From: Pinus tabuliformis
Taxonomy: Eukaryota; Streptophyta; Pinopsida; Pinales; Pinaceae
NCBI GenBank assembly: GCA_031772625.1
Contig: CM062815.1
Coordinates: 118,366,989-118,430,988 of the forward strand
Length of the DNA: 64,000 nt
Direction of reading: 5' to 3'
Made by a program: the position numbers and the translations under genes. The notes beneath the pieces are model-generated. The model did no database searches. It saw nothing but the letters and a program-made list of their open reading frames with translations, and was not told the origin of the DNA. Below are positions 43,558-56,873 of this stretch, in pieces (position 1 is the stretch's first letter; every line of letters starts with the position of its first letter).

Positions 43558-45453
43558 TGTTAAAATTGGCAACTAGGGAAAACTCCATGTCGGTATTCTT
43601 ATTCATGGTAGCTGATATTTTTCTTAGATTCCTCTCATCAAGAGGTGTCAGATTGATCTAAATATCACCTGATTGTGACATGTATTCATGGAGATATGAA
43701 TTTATTTGTGTTATGTGAAAATTTGTCAACGACAGCCAGCAACCAAATTACCCCCACTTGTCCTCCACATTTGATTATAAATAGAGGTGGCCTTCAAGTC
43801 ATTTAGACACACTCACACTCTTTTGATCTCTCTCTTCATTCTGTTTTGGGTTTTGATGAAGGAGAGATCTAGAGGGAGTGCCCTAGGCTCTACGCTGCCC
43901 TAATGAAGAAGCCCTAATGTAGTCATGGAGGAGTCTTACAAGCAGCCACGAAAGAGTCTAATACACTGGCCTAATGATGCCCTAATCCACAATAAAGGGA
44001 AGTCTAATACACAATCATGAAGGAGAGATCCTAACACTGCCAAGGAGAGATCCTAGTGCTGCCATGGAGATCCCTAATTACAGTCAGGGAGAATCCCTAT
44101 ACATGGAGGAGAAAGGGTCTTCTAGGAGTGCCTACACTGCCCTAAATTACAGCCAATGAAGTCAGCCCTATAGACGCAGTCATGGAGGATGAAATTGAGG
44201 CACCTATGTTGTCCTAAAGGAGGCTCCTACGTACTCCTAGGGAAGGCTTTATCATAGGTAAGGAGATTCCCTGGGTGTAGTTCAGTTGGTTCTCTATCCA
44301 TTGTCATAATGTGCCCTAGCCACGGGCTTATGAAGAATCCTTTACACTACATAAAGAAGGTCTAAATGCTGGAAAGGGAGACCTGATCTATACACTGCTA
44401 AAGTATACTTATCCACAATATTGTAGGAGACTAGATCACAGTCATGGAGGATGAAGAAGCTCATCCTTAACGTTGTCATGTCATAGTAAAGAATAAGGCC
44501 TAGCCCCTGTTAGTGCAGCCCTCATTTCGCAGCAAAGAAACCCTATACACAACAAAGGAAAATACTCCTTATCTACGGCAAAAGATGGCACTTATTCGTA
44601 GTATTAGGAGGCCTAAAAGGACAATGTGAAATTGGTGGCAACATGATAAAATAAGTATGATGACAGCACTATGTTAGAAGGTTGTTCCTAGGATTGTTTA
44701 CATGGTTGATAAATCATAGTGCTGATAGTAAAGTCAAGCCCTTGTAAATGTATTGATTGTTGCTTAATGTTGCTAGGCTAGACCATAGGACATAGCCAAC
44801 AACTAAGGTTGTTGCATCAGTCTTGACAGCATGGCAGAGGTGGTGTCTCAACTTGATTCATTGTAGTCTTATAAAGGCCTACATGGTTGTCTAAGTAAAA
44901 GATGAGTTGATGCAACAGTGACTGCTAGTACTGCAGAAGGAGGACAATATTCTGGAAGATACTGCATGGTTGGATGCAGCATGATGATTGGATGCAACAT
45001 GGTTAGATGCTGCATGATGATTGGATGCAGCATGGTGATGGAATCACCTTGGAGAATTAGTTGAAGAAGTATGCCTTCACCTGAGTTCATAACTGTAGTC
45101 CAAGCCATCAGATCTGCAACCTCATTATGTTATCTTCATGGTGAAGATATCTGCTTTTATTTTGATAAGTCAAAGTGTTGACTTCTGATGTATATGTACT
45201 ATCTCTCTCTCTGTTGAACTATTGAAAAATATAAGAAGAATTGATCAAGGTTTTCCCCACATAGGGGTTTGTCCCTGGCTGGTGCCACATATTGTGTCCT
45301 CTTGTCTTGGCTTGTCTTCTATGATTTATGTTTATGTTCTATATCCATTTTACTATCATGCTAAATGTGATTGCTAATATGGAATTGATATTGAGATAAT
45401 ATGGAAAATTGAAGTAAATTTGCTCTAAGCATAGAACATACCTAAAATTAACA
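43558..45453 (+). repeat. LTR3 of the copia array
   Basis: 1896 bp, TGTTAAAATTGGC...AATTAACA. TATAAATAG at 43776-43784. Only two of the 22-bp units. An additional TTGGATGC(A/T)GCATGATG cluster is at about 44968-45035. Confidence 0.94.
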
Positions 45454-45780
45454 CTATCTTTCTCAATCATGCCCTTTCTGATAATACTAAAATCCTTGAG
45501 GAAGATGCCCTATTGATCCCTTGGACATTGACATATGTAATTTTTTTTGTGTAGATGAAGAGAAATGGGAGGTTGGTGACCATCATTTTGACAAGGACCC
45601 CATTTATGATACTGATGGCAATATTAATAAAGCTTGTGTCTTGCCTTATCATCTTTATGATCAGAGAGGTGTATTTGAGCTATCCTTGGGCCCTCAAATT
45701 ATTCCCCGTTGCAAAAGAATTTAAGATAATGACCCTATGTTTATTCCCCCTTTTTAAACATGTTCCTTGTAATAAGTAAC
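45454..45780 (+). pseudogene. Gag-like protein of gypsy element 1, second part
   Basis: Resumes after the array: EKWEVGDHHFDKDPIYDTDG at about 45560-45620 and LPYHLYDQRG after it. The motif HHF-(D/N)-(K/N)-DPIYDTD recurs at 60800-60840 in gypsy element 2, which supports the junction. Function unknown; it may be the linker between gag and protease. Confidence 0.6.
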
Positions 45781-46479
45781 CTAGTTGGTGTGATCAACAT
45801 GCCAACCATATCTGCATCCCTCCCATCGTACCCCTAAGGACACTATGGAGCATTGCATCACTAAGGAGACTTTTGAGGAGTTCTTGAGCTTGGTTGTTCA
45901 CTTCTCTATATTCAAACTAAAGGGAATAACCTAGTGGTGTGAGAATGATTCCCCTTTCTCCCTTGCATTCATGAGTCATTTTCATAAAGTGTGGTCCTCT
46001 TATTTTCCCACCTCCCACCCTTATAACCATGTATGAAAATATGGAATATATGATTGTGATGTTTTCTCATCCCATTTTATTACTAATCATAGGGGGAAAG
46101 GAATTATATTGATTTGTTAATATGTTGGTTACATTGGTTGTATGACTATACTGAGCTTTTGCATGATATGTTAGCATGCATGATAGTGTAGGTGCATTGC
46201 ATGTTCCTTTTTGTATAGTTAATATCATCATATCATGTTCTCATGCTAGATTATATTTGAATTTAGTATAGATATATTTTTATGTATAGATTACTTTTAT
46301 GAAAAACATGGCTGGTTATAGTACACCCAGTGCACATGCTCCCAAACAGTTGTATTTGATGTTCAGGTTATAGGTTTGTGGTCCCATGAGATTATTGGAG
46401 TTATCATGAACTCTCCATTTGAGTACATGGATCATGCACTATGACGGTGAGCTCATGTCTCAGTTGGAGGCAGATGTTA
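45781..46479. other. Non-coding part of gypsy element 1
   Basis: No gene. Loosely collinear with 61130-61520 of element 2. AGGGGGAAAGG at 46091-46101 could be the polypurine tract before the 3' LTR; I do not see a sharp LTR start. Confidence 0.4.
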
Positions 46480-49400
46480 CCCACTAAAAGTGGGTAACCC
46501 ATAGGAGAAAATTTTTCTCCTATTCATCTCTTCCATCTAGAAGAAACCAACCCTGAGATTCCTTTTGTACCTAATGTGACGTGCCATTTATATCTCTAGC
46601 ATTTTCATCTGTCATATGATTCCTCACCCATTTTTCAAGAGCACATGTTGGAAGGTGAGCTTATGATCAAAATGTACTTTTTTCATTTCATAATCAAGTG
46701 TTTATTCTTGTTTGTATTAGGCATTTTGGCATATATTACGGGGTGAATTGGAAGAAAGAAGGATCTTGGTTGTATTTTTGTTCCCTCACCTTAAATGGGG
46801 GGTTAATTTTTTATCCTAGTCCTGTGGGACTACCCCTAATAGCCCATGACTTGAGGAAGGGACACTACATGGGAATCCATGATTGAGATAGTGTGTCTCA
46901 TATATCCCTTTTCCATACTTACCACTTTATGGCGTATATTATGATCCCTTATTCGACCTCTCTTCTTTGATTCAACTAAACATTGGTTCATTGGGACTTG
47001 GAATCCACACATCCTCATGCCTTTTGTGGGGCTTGTAAATTCACCTTGGGAGGTTGATGTGAAAATTCGATAATCCCCACCCGAATCTACTACTACAACA
47101 ACTGATTAAACTTCTCCTATTTGTTAATTACTGAAACAAATTATTTACTGCTTCCTACATAAAATATCAAAGCTAATACAACTACAACCGTCACTTAATT
47201 AATTAATTTGCCCAAAACAATAACAGAACAATAGAGAAAGATACACATAAGTGACACATTATTTTTTGGAAAAATGTCCCCGGAAAAACCAGGTGTGGGA
47301 AAAATGGTGCAGTAGATCCTAGGGTTTTTATTATTGTTAAAAATTATTTTGAATACAACTTTGGATGCTCTTCTGGAAATCCAGTTACAAAGAAATAAAC
47401 TGGCAAAAAAATTAGTGAGATTACCTCACTCTACCTGGCAAGTCACCATTGATCTGGCATCTGAACTAACTATCCCCGTCTATCTTTGCGTTGTCCCTGT
47501 GTAGGCATTGGCCTCAAAGGCTCTGCCTCAACTCTGCGTTGAGTCTACTTACCTCCTGGAGCTCTGACATCAACCTTCCAAGCTCAGATGTCAATTCCCT
47601 GACAAATCTTGGACTTCTGCTGGAAGACTACAGTACTTCTACATGAGCCCTTCTAGCTCTGCATCAAGCACTATGTGGGCCCTTCTGGCCCAACATAATT
47701 CCCTCTTGGGTCTATGATGCCTCCTCCTAGTGTTTCTCTACCTCTATGATGTGTATCTTGGGCTCTATAGAAGATAATCCAACCCGACTATCACTGCCCC
47801 TCACTGCAAAAGCTCACTATCGAAATTTTCCCTGCAGTTCCTCTGCTCTACTTAAGAAATCGAACTTCTAAACTCTCTATGTGTCTTTTCGAGTGACCCT
47901 CAAGCCTCCTTAAATAATCTCCTCATTGACATTCAACAACCCATATTAGAAGCTAATCGATGGCTAAGATAATTTCTTCTTGATCCTCGTCTTCTTCTAG
48001 AAGTTACACCCACTGTTAGATTAGTACCCATTAATTATTATATTTTCCTAAGATTAGACTTAGGGTCCCATTAAAAATAAATAATTTTTTTAATAAAATT
48101 GTTTCTGGGTGGAATTTCCCAAAATGCTTTTGGGTTCTTTGGAATACATGTGCCCAAGCCTCCCTGCAAAATTTGAGACTTAGAGCACATCCAATGCTAC
48201 CAAAAATCAACAATTGATGTAGCTAAAAGAAAATCAAAGAGAATATAGTGGCCATAAGAAAAAAAAATCAAAATGGAAAAGATGGTTAGGAATTACAAAT
48301 CATCAAATAGAAAAAATAAAAGCATGAGCTCTACCTCAATCATATGGCCGTCACTTGGTTCTTGGGCAGACAAGGAACCCTTGCATGTCATAACACATAA
48401 TGGGTGATAAAATACCCAATCTTAAAGGGGGTAATAATGGTTATACATCATACAAATAAAATTCTCATTCCTCGAGCTTTGAGTAGTAATACAAGGAAAT
48501 TCAAGAAAAATTAAAAGGAAATATAAAGGGGTGGAAAAAGAAAGGTCGGGGTAACTCATGCATCCACAATTTCTCCCTCGCATTTATACATCTTGCATGA
48601 GGTATCACATCATAGCTAGTCCCTTTGACCATGGCACTTGGCCGTGGAGTTCTTTCCCCCTCCATTCCATCATTATTCACATGGAACCTATCGATTGAAG
48701 GGTGGACTGAGGACATGTAACTTCCCTTTGGGGGTTGGAAACACCTAATAGGGTCATATATTAGTCACCCATACCTAGGGAGGTAACACCTTTATGTGAC
48801 TAAGTCCCACCTTTTTAAGAGAAGCAACATTTGAAGTGTTATTATGCCAATTTATTTAAATATTGGTTCACTTAGATGCACTAATGATTAATGTACCTGA
48901 TGATGAAAGTTGAGGCATTGGATATTCTGTGTAATTGGAATGTGGTTCAATCTATAGGTATAGGAAACTTAACTAGGGTCCAGGTCCTCTACAGGGACAT
49001 ATTGACACCCACAGGTGATGAGTTGAGATCCATGGGACTCCAAGCAGTTGTAGAGTATAATTCATACCCATGGGCACCTTCAAAACCCATAGTTATACAC
49101 TTTTCCCTATATTATTCATGGGATGATGCACTTGGATCAACATGCCCTCATCTAGATTAGCACTTCATGAGGGTCAGGTAGTTGATCTAGGGCCCTGATG
49201 AGGTTTGTCTCATACCTTGAGACAAGTGAGGGCTAGAACCACCTTCAGTGCCCTCAATGTTAGAGCAGAGACATGAGACCCAATTTTGTGCCTCAAACCA
49301 TATGTAGGGGTCCATGGGATAACTTTCAGAGTCAGATGGGCCAACCCATCCATCATCATTTTATAGGCCCCCTACACTTGACATGGCACAAGAAGGCCTC

Positions 49401-50729
49401 AATGCTAGTCCTCTCGAGGCCCACGCATGCATGACATCAACATTTCAGCCCTCTTGTTGGAGATTATCTTTATTTCACATTAGTCACTACGCTAGCCTAT
49501 GACTTAGAGGCTTTGTTGCACATTACGCATGTTAGACCTCATATATATTTGAGATACCTCATTTCATCTCTGGTAATAATCACATCTCTGGATTTTTGGC
49601 CTCCTTGGAGAGAATCGCACTTGTATTTCTCTTGGATGCATTTTGACATTTGGAGCGGATTTTTGGATATCTTTTGGAGCTATGCTTGGCATAATTTATG
49701 GATTTTTTGCATAATTTTATTGTAGGTACTTTTAATTGTCGAAGATCTATATTTTCGATGTGTAATGTATGGAATGATTGATTCTAGTTCATGTTAAATT
49801 GTGCCCTATTTTTTTTAATGTCTATTGAATTCTAATTAGAGGAATATTGCATGCATTACTCATGCATTAAATTGTAAGAATTGTAATAGTGGTGAAACTC
49901 TTTGAAGCTCTTCCCATAAAATCCATTATTCCTTGAGTGGGTAAATGTTTGAAATTGGTGCTAGGGCATAAAATTTATACCTCCTTAGTGATAATATTGC
50001 CTTATATTTTACATCTTTGACTCCATATACCCAAGGGACAAGGCACTAGCCCAAGCCATTGGTGATAAATCCTAGTGTCCATCCATTTTTTCTCTACTAT
50101 AAAATTTGGTCCTTTCAAGGCTAAAGAAGAAACTAAGTCTTGGATCGAAATCCAACGGATGAGGATTGTTCATGATTTGGGATCATAAACATCAATTAGA
50201 TAGGATTTTCCACAAAACCTATCAATTTGGTGGGAATCCACTCAAATTTCATCCATAAATTCTCTTGCCCTAGGTGTTTTCCCTAAGAGGGAAACCCTAG
50301 TCTTCCTTCTCTCAACTTAAGGACTTTCTTGAAGGTTTCATGAGATTAGACAATATACATTGTAAGAAACCTTTTCTCCTTGCCTTGACCTTGCATTGCT
50401 CCAACGCTTATCAAATCAATCAAACCCTAGGTCTTATGTCTCCATTTCTAGGAGCCTTCATGGAAAGCGAATTGCTTCCTTGTGAATCCTTGTACCAAAA
50501 TTGGGTCTTCTATAAAACCTCCAAATGCGATCATTTAAAACTCTAAACTTAGAAGACTTATCATAAGTGATATTTTTCCTACCAAGACTCCTACCATTGG
50601 TTAAATTCTATAAATAGCAGTGGATTTTGGCAACGGTGATAGTGGGCCACTACCCCATTGTTGCTAATAGGTCTACTTTATACCTTGTAGGGCTTCCCTC
50701 TCCAAGGCCTACTAGAATTTTTTGTAGCA
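46480..50729 (+). repeat. 3' LTR of gypsy element 1 (about 4 kb)
   Basis: Its first part (46480-47057) aligns with about 51890-52470, its middle (48213-49620) with 52480-52850 and 56874-58020, and its end (49722-50729) with the 5' LTR remnant at 31999-32965. Interrupted by a solo LTR at 47058-48212. The exact left end is not resolved. No coding content; small frames within it are incidental. Confidence 0.65.
47058..48212. mobile_element. 1.15-kb solo LTR inside the 3' LTR
   Basis: The insert begins TGTGAAAATTCG and ends AAAAATCAACA. Flanks GTTGA (47053-47057) and ATTGA (48213-48217) match at 4 of 5 bases. The corresponding stretch is absent from the homologous LTR near 52470. No coding capacity. 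Orientation not certain. Confidence 0.7.
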
Positions 50730-51889
50730 AGGACCGTGACCAACAATGCATCTAAATGAACCAAACTTGAGCTTTAATGGAAGTTTAATAATTCAAAGAT
50801 GGATCCCTTTCTGAAATCAGGACCCTGATCTCATAAAGGTTTTTTCTCCCTAGGTGGGGATGGTTAAATGTTAACCATCTTGAGTGCTCCCAGCCCCTAA
50901 GGTGAAGTAACAATTCCTTGGTCCACCTTTCAATTGATAGGTATTAATGAATAAGAATATTGGTAATGGAGGGGAGAAGACTTCATGCCCAAGTGTCATT
51001 GTTAGAGGGATGATTTGATGGGGGTGTCCACATCCTAAGTATATATATGTGAGGAATGAGCATTCATTGAAGCATGAGTTACGAACTTGGCCTTTGTTTT
51101 TCCACCCTTCTTGTGTGCCTTTTATTTATTCTGTATTTTTCCTTGTAATATTGTTTGATAGCTCAAGGGTTAGAGCTTTCTTTGAATGGTATAGCAACTT
51201 TATTACCCCTTTAATATGAGTTAGTTTATTGCTTATCAAGGTTGGGACATGCAAGGGTTCCTTCTCTTAATGAAATGGACCAACGTGTGCTTATGAACTA
51301 GGTGATGGACATATGAGTGAGGTAGAGCTCATGCTAGGCATTTTCCCATGTGGTAATATTTATTTCAATGGAAATATTTTCCAATTTTACTTTGCTTTAT
51401 TTTATTTTATTATGGTCATGATATGCTCTTTATGTTTCTTTTCGTTGCATAAACATCCCAGGGTAAAGTTTCAAGCCCTACTCAAGGTATGAAGACATAT
51501 GAGTACTAAATCCCAAAGAACCAATGACAATTTGTAACCAAATAATGAAGGGGAAAAATGGGCTTAAAATGTGAGATGGAAAGTGTTAAGCATGATATAT
51601 GGGAATATGGAACTACGATATCTCAATCATGGCTTTCCAAATAGTTCCCCTCCTGTACCCTTAGGGCCCAAGGGGAGGTCCCACTAGACTAGGATCAAAT
51701 ATTAACCCCCCCAATAAGGTTAGAAAACAAGAAAGAGGTCAAGGTATGTCAATCATTCTAATAAACATATAATCCATACTAAAAGCCCAAAAACAAAAAA
51801 GTATAACCACCCAATTGCAAAATGATCAAAGTACCTTTTGAGTGACATACCACCTTCCTTCAACTACTAATATTGGATGGGTGAGAAGT
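50730..51889. other. Unassigned sequence between the two long LTRs
   Basis: No gene. AAGTATATATATGTGAGG near 51037 resembles a TATA region. It may include the 5' end of the second LTR or a separate solo LTR. I find no clear ends. Confidence 0.4.
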
Positions 51890-52855
51890 GTTATCTACCA
51901 CCTGTGGGTGACACCCATAGGATAATGTTTTCTCCTATATTGTCTTCATTAAACACCCAGCAGCCCCTTGTAGCCACCAGATAGCCTAATGTGCCACCAT
52001 CTCTGCCACCTGAGTAAGCTGTTATGCACCCTCACCCATCTATCATTATCACATGTTTGAAGGTAGGCCTTCTAACCCCGGAGGTATGGCTTTCATTATT
52101 AGTAGGATATTTTTTCTTACTTATCATGGACACTTACGGGCATGGATTAGTGGGGGAATTTGGAAAAACGAATGGGCTTGGTATGTACTCTTGTCCCCTT
52201 TTCGAACTTGGTGGTTAACCTTGTATCTTATTCCCATGGGATCTCATCTATTGGCTACAAGTTTTAGGAGTGGCACTACATGGGAAACCCCAATTTTGGT
52301 TGCATGGTCTCACTTCCCGACATCACACAGATCACTTCCCCTCTGCTAATTATAACCTCTTTTCACATATTTCCTATCTAGGTCTACATTTGTCCATTAG
52401 GCCCACAAGGAGTTATCCTCCCCTCCCCTTGTCCACACTTTGGGTCGAACTTGGAACGATGCCCTAGAGGTTGATTCAACTAAAAAGAAAGAAAAAATCA
52501 TAATTTGACCACTCAAAAGAGGAAATTTACCAAAAAATGCAAAACATGGCCGGGACATACAAATTTAGCACGTGGGAAAAATTCAACATGAGCTCTACCC
52601 CTATCATCATGGTCATCACATAGTTCCTAGGCCCCTATATTTGGCCCCCTACATCACTAAGGAACCCATGATTGTCCCAACCCCTTGTGGGTAATGAACT
52701 GCCCAACTTTAAATGGGGTATTTACTGTTATATCATTCACATCATGCTCTCATCCCCTGGAGCCTCAAGCAGTTATAAAAGGAAAAAGGCATATGAATAA
52801 TGCTGGAAAAACAAAGGCCGGAGTAACTTATGTACCATGATTTCTACCTCCTACA

Positions 52856-55800
52856 CAATATTATTAGTGTTAGATTGTAACTAGCTAAACAGATCAGTCT
52901 AGCTGGTTTGGGGGTGAATCCAGTCTAGACCAACCCTCTGAACTGGAACAGACCAGTTCGGTATTGAACCGGTCGGTTGCACCGGTCTGCAAGGCCCGCG
53001 GCCACGTGACCTAGGCTTAAAAAAATGTTTTTATTTTAATATTTTAATATTTTTCTTAATTTATAATGCTAGTATAGCCCTCATAAAGCTATTTAAACAC
53101 CGTCATGCTCTCTATTTCACTCACACTATTCATTTGAGTCTCTTGCAATTCTTGAGTTGAGTTTTGTGAGGAGAATTCAAGGAGTTTTTTGTAAGGTTGT
53201 TCTGAGCGAGATTTTTTGTAGATTTGAAGAATTGATTGGTTTCTTGAAGAGTTGTTGGGTTGATTACTAAAGGGGATTTTCGAGCTACTTCAAGGATTTT
53301 TTCCCATAGATCTTTGGGTTTTTTTGAATGGTTTTTAGAGTTGGTTGAAGAGTTTTATTTTTTATTTTTTATTTTTTGGGGACTACTACATAACTGATTG
53401 AGAAGATTTTGGAGTCGATTTTCTCCAAAAAAATTAGAGGTTAAATCAAGGTAATTTTTACATCTATTTTTGTTCCATTTTTCTCCAAAAACTAGTCCTT
53501 TTTTCCCAAAAAATAAAAAACCCCAATATTTTTATGAAAATTTTTAGGGGTTGCTCTAGAGCTAATTTGGGATGATTTTGGAGCTGATTTTATTTAGAAA
53601 ATTAAGAGGGAAAATCAAGGTATTGTTTTCAACCATTATTGTTCTATTTTTCACCAAAAATCTGTACATTGTCTCCCTAAAAAAATTAAAACCCTAGTGT
53701 TTTTATGCAGTATCTAGATCTGTAATTTGTTTTTGGAAAACAAATTGTGGCCATTATTTTCTTCTATTTTTTTATCAACAATTTTTGAAATTTGTAGGGT
53801 TATTTTGAGGGATTTCATGGCAAATTTGTGAGGGATATTTTGGAGTTTATTGAAGAGTTTATTTTTTGATTGGTTGGAGCTTCTTCTCTTCTCAAAATTT
53901 ATAGATCTTCTCCAGGTATTTAATTGCCTCTATTCCTCTTTTATTTTTATCTAAAAAACAATTTTCCATAGAATTCTAAAAACCATAGGGTTTTCAATGC
54001 ATATTTTTTATTTCTTCTTGTAGAAGTTGCCATGCCCCCCAAAAACAAGAATGATTTGGCTTTGGTTCACTACCATTTAAATGAACAAGGGATAAAAGTA
54101 TGCAACTATTGTGGGAAGAAAGTTAAGGATGGGGGATACATAGAATTAGAAAACGCCTAGCACATTAGAGAGGGAAAATAAAACCTTTTGAAAATGTTTC
54201 TGATGATCTTAAAGCATAGATGAAAAGTCTAATTGAAGCCTACATCAAAGAAAAGGGGAAAAAATCATCAAAAAAGATATATAAAAGTCAAGAGAATGAT
54301 GTTATGCTTAGTGACCCTGATTTTGAATACTATATGCCCAGTTTTGAAGATTCCTCTAGTTTCCCTGCTAGAGTTGGAGAGGGTAGTTCAAGTGCTTTTA
54401 ACTTGAAGAAGACAACAACCCATAAAGGGATTGACTCCTTATTTGTACCCCGAACAACCCTTGGTTCTCAACCAACCCTAGATGCTAAATGGAAGAAGAT
54501 AGAGAAGGAGGTTGCATATGAATGCATTTCTAGATGGTGGTATGATGTAGACATGCCTATTAATGCTACTAATTTTGCATATTATCAACCCATGATTGAT
54601 GTTATAGATTCATGTGGAGAAATATTCAAAGGCCCAAGCTTTCATGATATCAGGGGGGCACTTTTACAAAATTAGGTCCAAAGAATAAAAGAGTATCTTA
54701 CAGAGTTCAAGAAACCATGGACCAAAACAAGATGCACAATTTTGTTTAATGGATGGTATGATAGTAGATATCACACCATGCTAAATTTATTAATTGCTTG
54801 TCCAAAAGGTACTATGTTTCTCAAATCTATTGATGCATCTGATCAGGTGGAGGATGCACAATTTCTATTTCATCTTTTGGATGAAGTAGTTATGGAAGTA
54901 GGGGTTGAAAATTATGTACAAGTGATCACAAATCATTCCTATAACTATGTTGCATCAAGAAAGATATGGGAGGAAAAACACCTGACCATTTGGTGGTCTC
55001 CATGTGTAGCCCATTGTTTGGACCTCATGCTTGAGGGTATTGGAAAATTTAGGTGGGTGAAGAAGTGTGTGGACGATGCAAAATCCATAACCAGGTACAT
55101 CTACAACCACTCACGGGTTCTCAACCTTATGAGGAAGCACACAGGGGGTAAAGATATTATTCGATCATCCATCACACGCTTTTCAACCAACTTTATTTTG
55201 TTGTTATCCCTTATTGAACAAAAATATAACTTGAGGAAGATGTTTTCATGTGATGAATGGAATTCATCTCAATGGAGAAAAAAGGTTGAAGGGAAACATA
55301 TGGTTGACCAAGTATTTAACAAAACATTTTGGTCAAAGGTAGAGGAGATTGTGATATTTAGTGAGCCTTTTACAGATGGTGGATAGTGATAAACCTTCCA
55401 TCAGTTTTGTTTATGAGGCCATGGATCAGGCCAAGGAAAAAATAAAGGCAGCATATGGGGATAAAATACAATTGCATTCCTCTACGAAGAATTATTGATT
55501 AAATATGGAACAAACAACTCCATAGACCTTTACATGTTGTTGGCTACAAATTAAATCCAAGGTATGTAATTTTGGATTTCAATACTCATTGATTATAAGT
55601 TATGGGATTTAACTTTTAATTTTTGTTTACTTGATGAATATGTTTTTGTTTTCTGAACTTTGAAGGTACCATTACACTACAAATTTTGGGGATGATGGGG
55701 AGGTATTAGGGGGATTGTATAAATGCATTGAGTGCATGGTCCATGATTCCAAGACTCAAGATCATATCCATAACAAGCTCTTGAGTTTTATGACAGAATC

Positions 55801-56873
55801 GGTACTTTTGGAATTTCTATGGCTGTAAGAAATAGAGCAAAGAGTCCCCCAGGTAAGAACTGTCAAAATTTGCAAATTCTTATATTACTAATTTAAATTT
55901 TCAATTTTTAAGTCCAAGTTTCAACTTTCGAATTCATTTGTTAATACTTTTTTTCCTTCCACCATTTTTGCAGGCTATTGGTGGCAACAATTTGGTGGTG
56001 AATGCCCTCAATCACAAAAATTTGCAATTTGAATATTGAGCCAGACATGTAGTGCTTTAGGGTGTGAGTGGAATTGGAGTGTGTTTGAGCATATACACAC
56101 TAAGAAGAGGAACCCTTTGGAGAAAAAGTGATTGAATGACATGGTTTTTTTCAATACAACCTTAGGTTGAGGTGCAACCAATTGTTGAATAAAACTCTTG
56201 AATCAAGAAACATTGTCTTGGCTGACTTTGATCCAACATCATAATGGATTGTGGAGAGTCAAGCACCAACATTTGACAACAAATAAATTTCTTGGTTGGA
56301 CTTAGAACTACCTCCATAGGTTGTAGACGCAGATAAATAAGAAGCACCAGTAGCAACTCCAGGGCTAGGGGAATCAAGCCATAATCCCATTGAAAACTTG
56401 GATGCTACTCATTCTTTAAATGAGGATGAGGGGGATAATTAGGATGATGATTATGATGATGATTGATCATTAATTTTATTGACAGTTAGCAATTGTAGGA
56501 TGTATTTGTAGTTTTTTTGACTATAGTATCATACTATCATGCTATTTTGGACTATAAAAGGCTGTTTAGAGACTTCTTCTTTATGTTTGTAACTTTTTGG
56601 GTTCAACAATGTTTTGCAATAAGTGTTATTTTGGTTATATGCACTATTACTTGCTATATAAATGAAAAATTTTGCATATTTGTGTATAAATGTTTTGGAT
56701 TCATCTGGATGCACATGAATATATTCCTGTTTTTCTTTAAAATATGAATATTTTATGTGTTTTTGGTAAACTGGTTTTTTTTCCTGTTTTTTTTTCGGTT
56801 CAATTCAGTTCCAACTAGTTCCCAGTCCACAAGGTTTTTCAGTTCGATCAACGATTTGGTTCTAATAAAATTT
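52856..56873 (+). mobile_element. hAT DNA transposon
   Basis: A 4.0-kb element. Ends: CAATATTATTAG on the left, and on the right the complement of AAATTTTATTAG (9 of 12 alike). The 8-bp flanks CTCCTACA (52848-52855) and CTCCTAAA (56874-56881) match at seven, as expected for an old hAT target duplication. Subterminal regions carry clustered AACTGG/ACCGGT-type motifs (52930-52990, 56790-56850), typical transposase-binding repeats. The transposase gene within is broken. Element boundaries are inferred from homology of the split LTR. Confidence 0.75.
54032..56465 (+). pseudogene. hAT transposase (BED finger, DUF659), with introns
   Basis: A splice acceptor TTTCTTCTTGTAG ends at about 54022, so a 5' exon is likely. 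From 54032: BED-type finger start VCNYCGKKV, then stops. 54220-55386 reads in one frame with a single TAG at 54673-54675. It includes the DUF659 core (KKPWTKTRCTILFNGWYDSR, then VQVITNHSYNYVASRKIWEE and WWSPCVAHCLDLML with the Cys-His pair of the RNase H fold). A GT-AG intron at 55562-55665 joins NPR to YHYTTNFGDDGEV, and a second is at 55853-55973. The C-terminal dimerisation segment YWWQQFGGECPQSQKFAI and CEWNWSVFEHIHTKKRN follows with many stops, ending in an Asp-rich tail. It would cut and paste DNA; this copy is dead. Confidence 0.88.

Larger units (their letters stand above)
33873..45453 (+). mobile_element. Copia-derived array: three LTRs, two internal regions
   Basis: Order: LTR1 33873-35832, internal 1 35833-38770, LTR2 38771-40677, internal 2 40678-43557, LTR3 43558-45453. 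All same orientation. Outer flanks share CTAT (33869-33872 and 45454-45457), consistent with one target duplication of a single insertion, and the interrupted gag frame resumes after it. Both internals carry a CCHC knuckle, protease, RT C-terminal part and RNase H but lack most of gag, integrase and the RT N-terminus. This is the product expected from unequal crossing-over between the LTRs of one insertion. Confidence 0.88.
31999..50729 (+). mobile_element. Athila/Tat-like gypsy element 1, heavily nested
   Basis: 5' LTR remnant 31999-32965, primer site, gag-like frame to 33872, then a copia-derived array (33873-45453). The gag remainder resumes at 45454, followed by a non-coding stretch and the 3' LTR to about 50729. 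The 5' LTR remnant aligns with 49722-50729 over its whole length. Very long LTRs and the tRNA-Asp-type primer site suggest the Athila/Tat group. No RT, RNase H or integrase is present between gag and the 3' LTR, so it is a large non-autonomous derivative. Confidence 0.65.
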
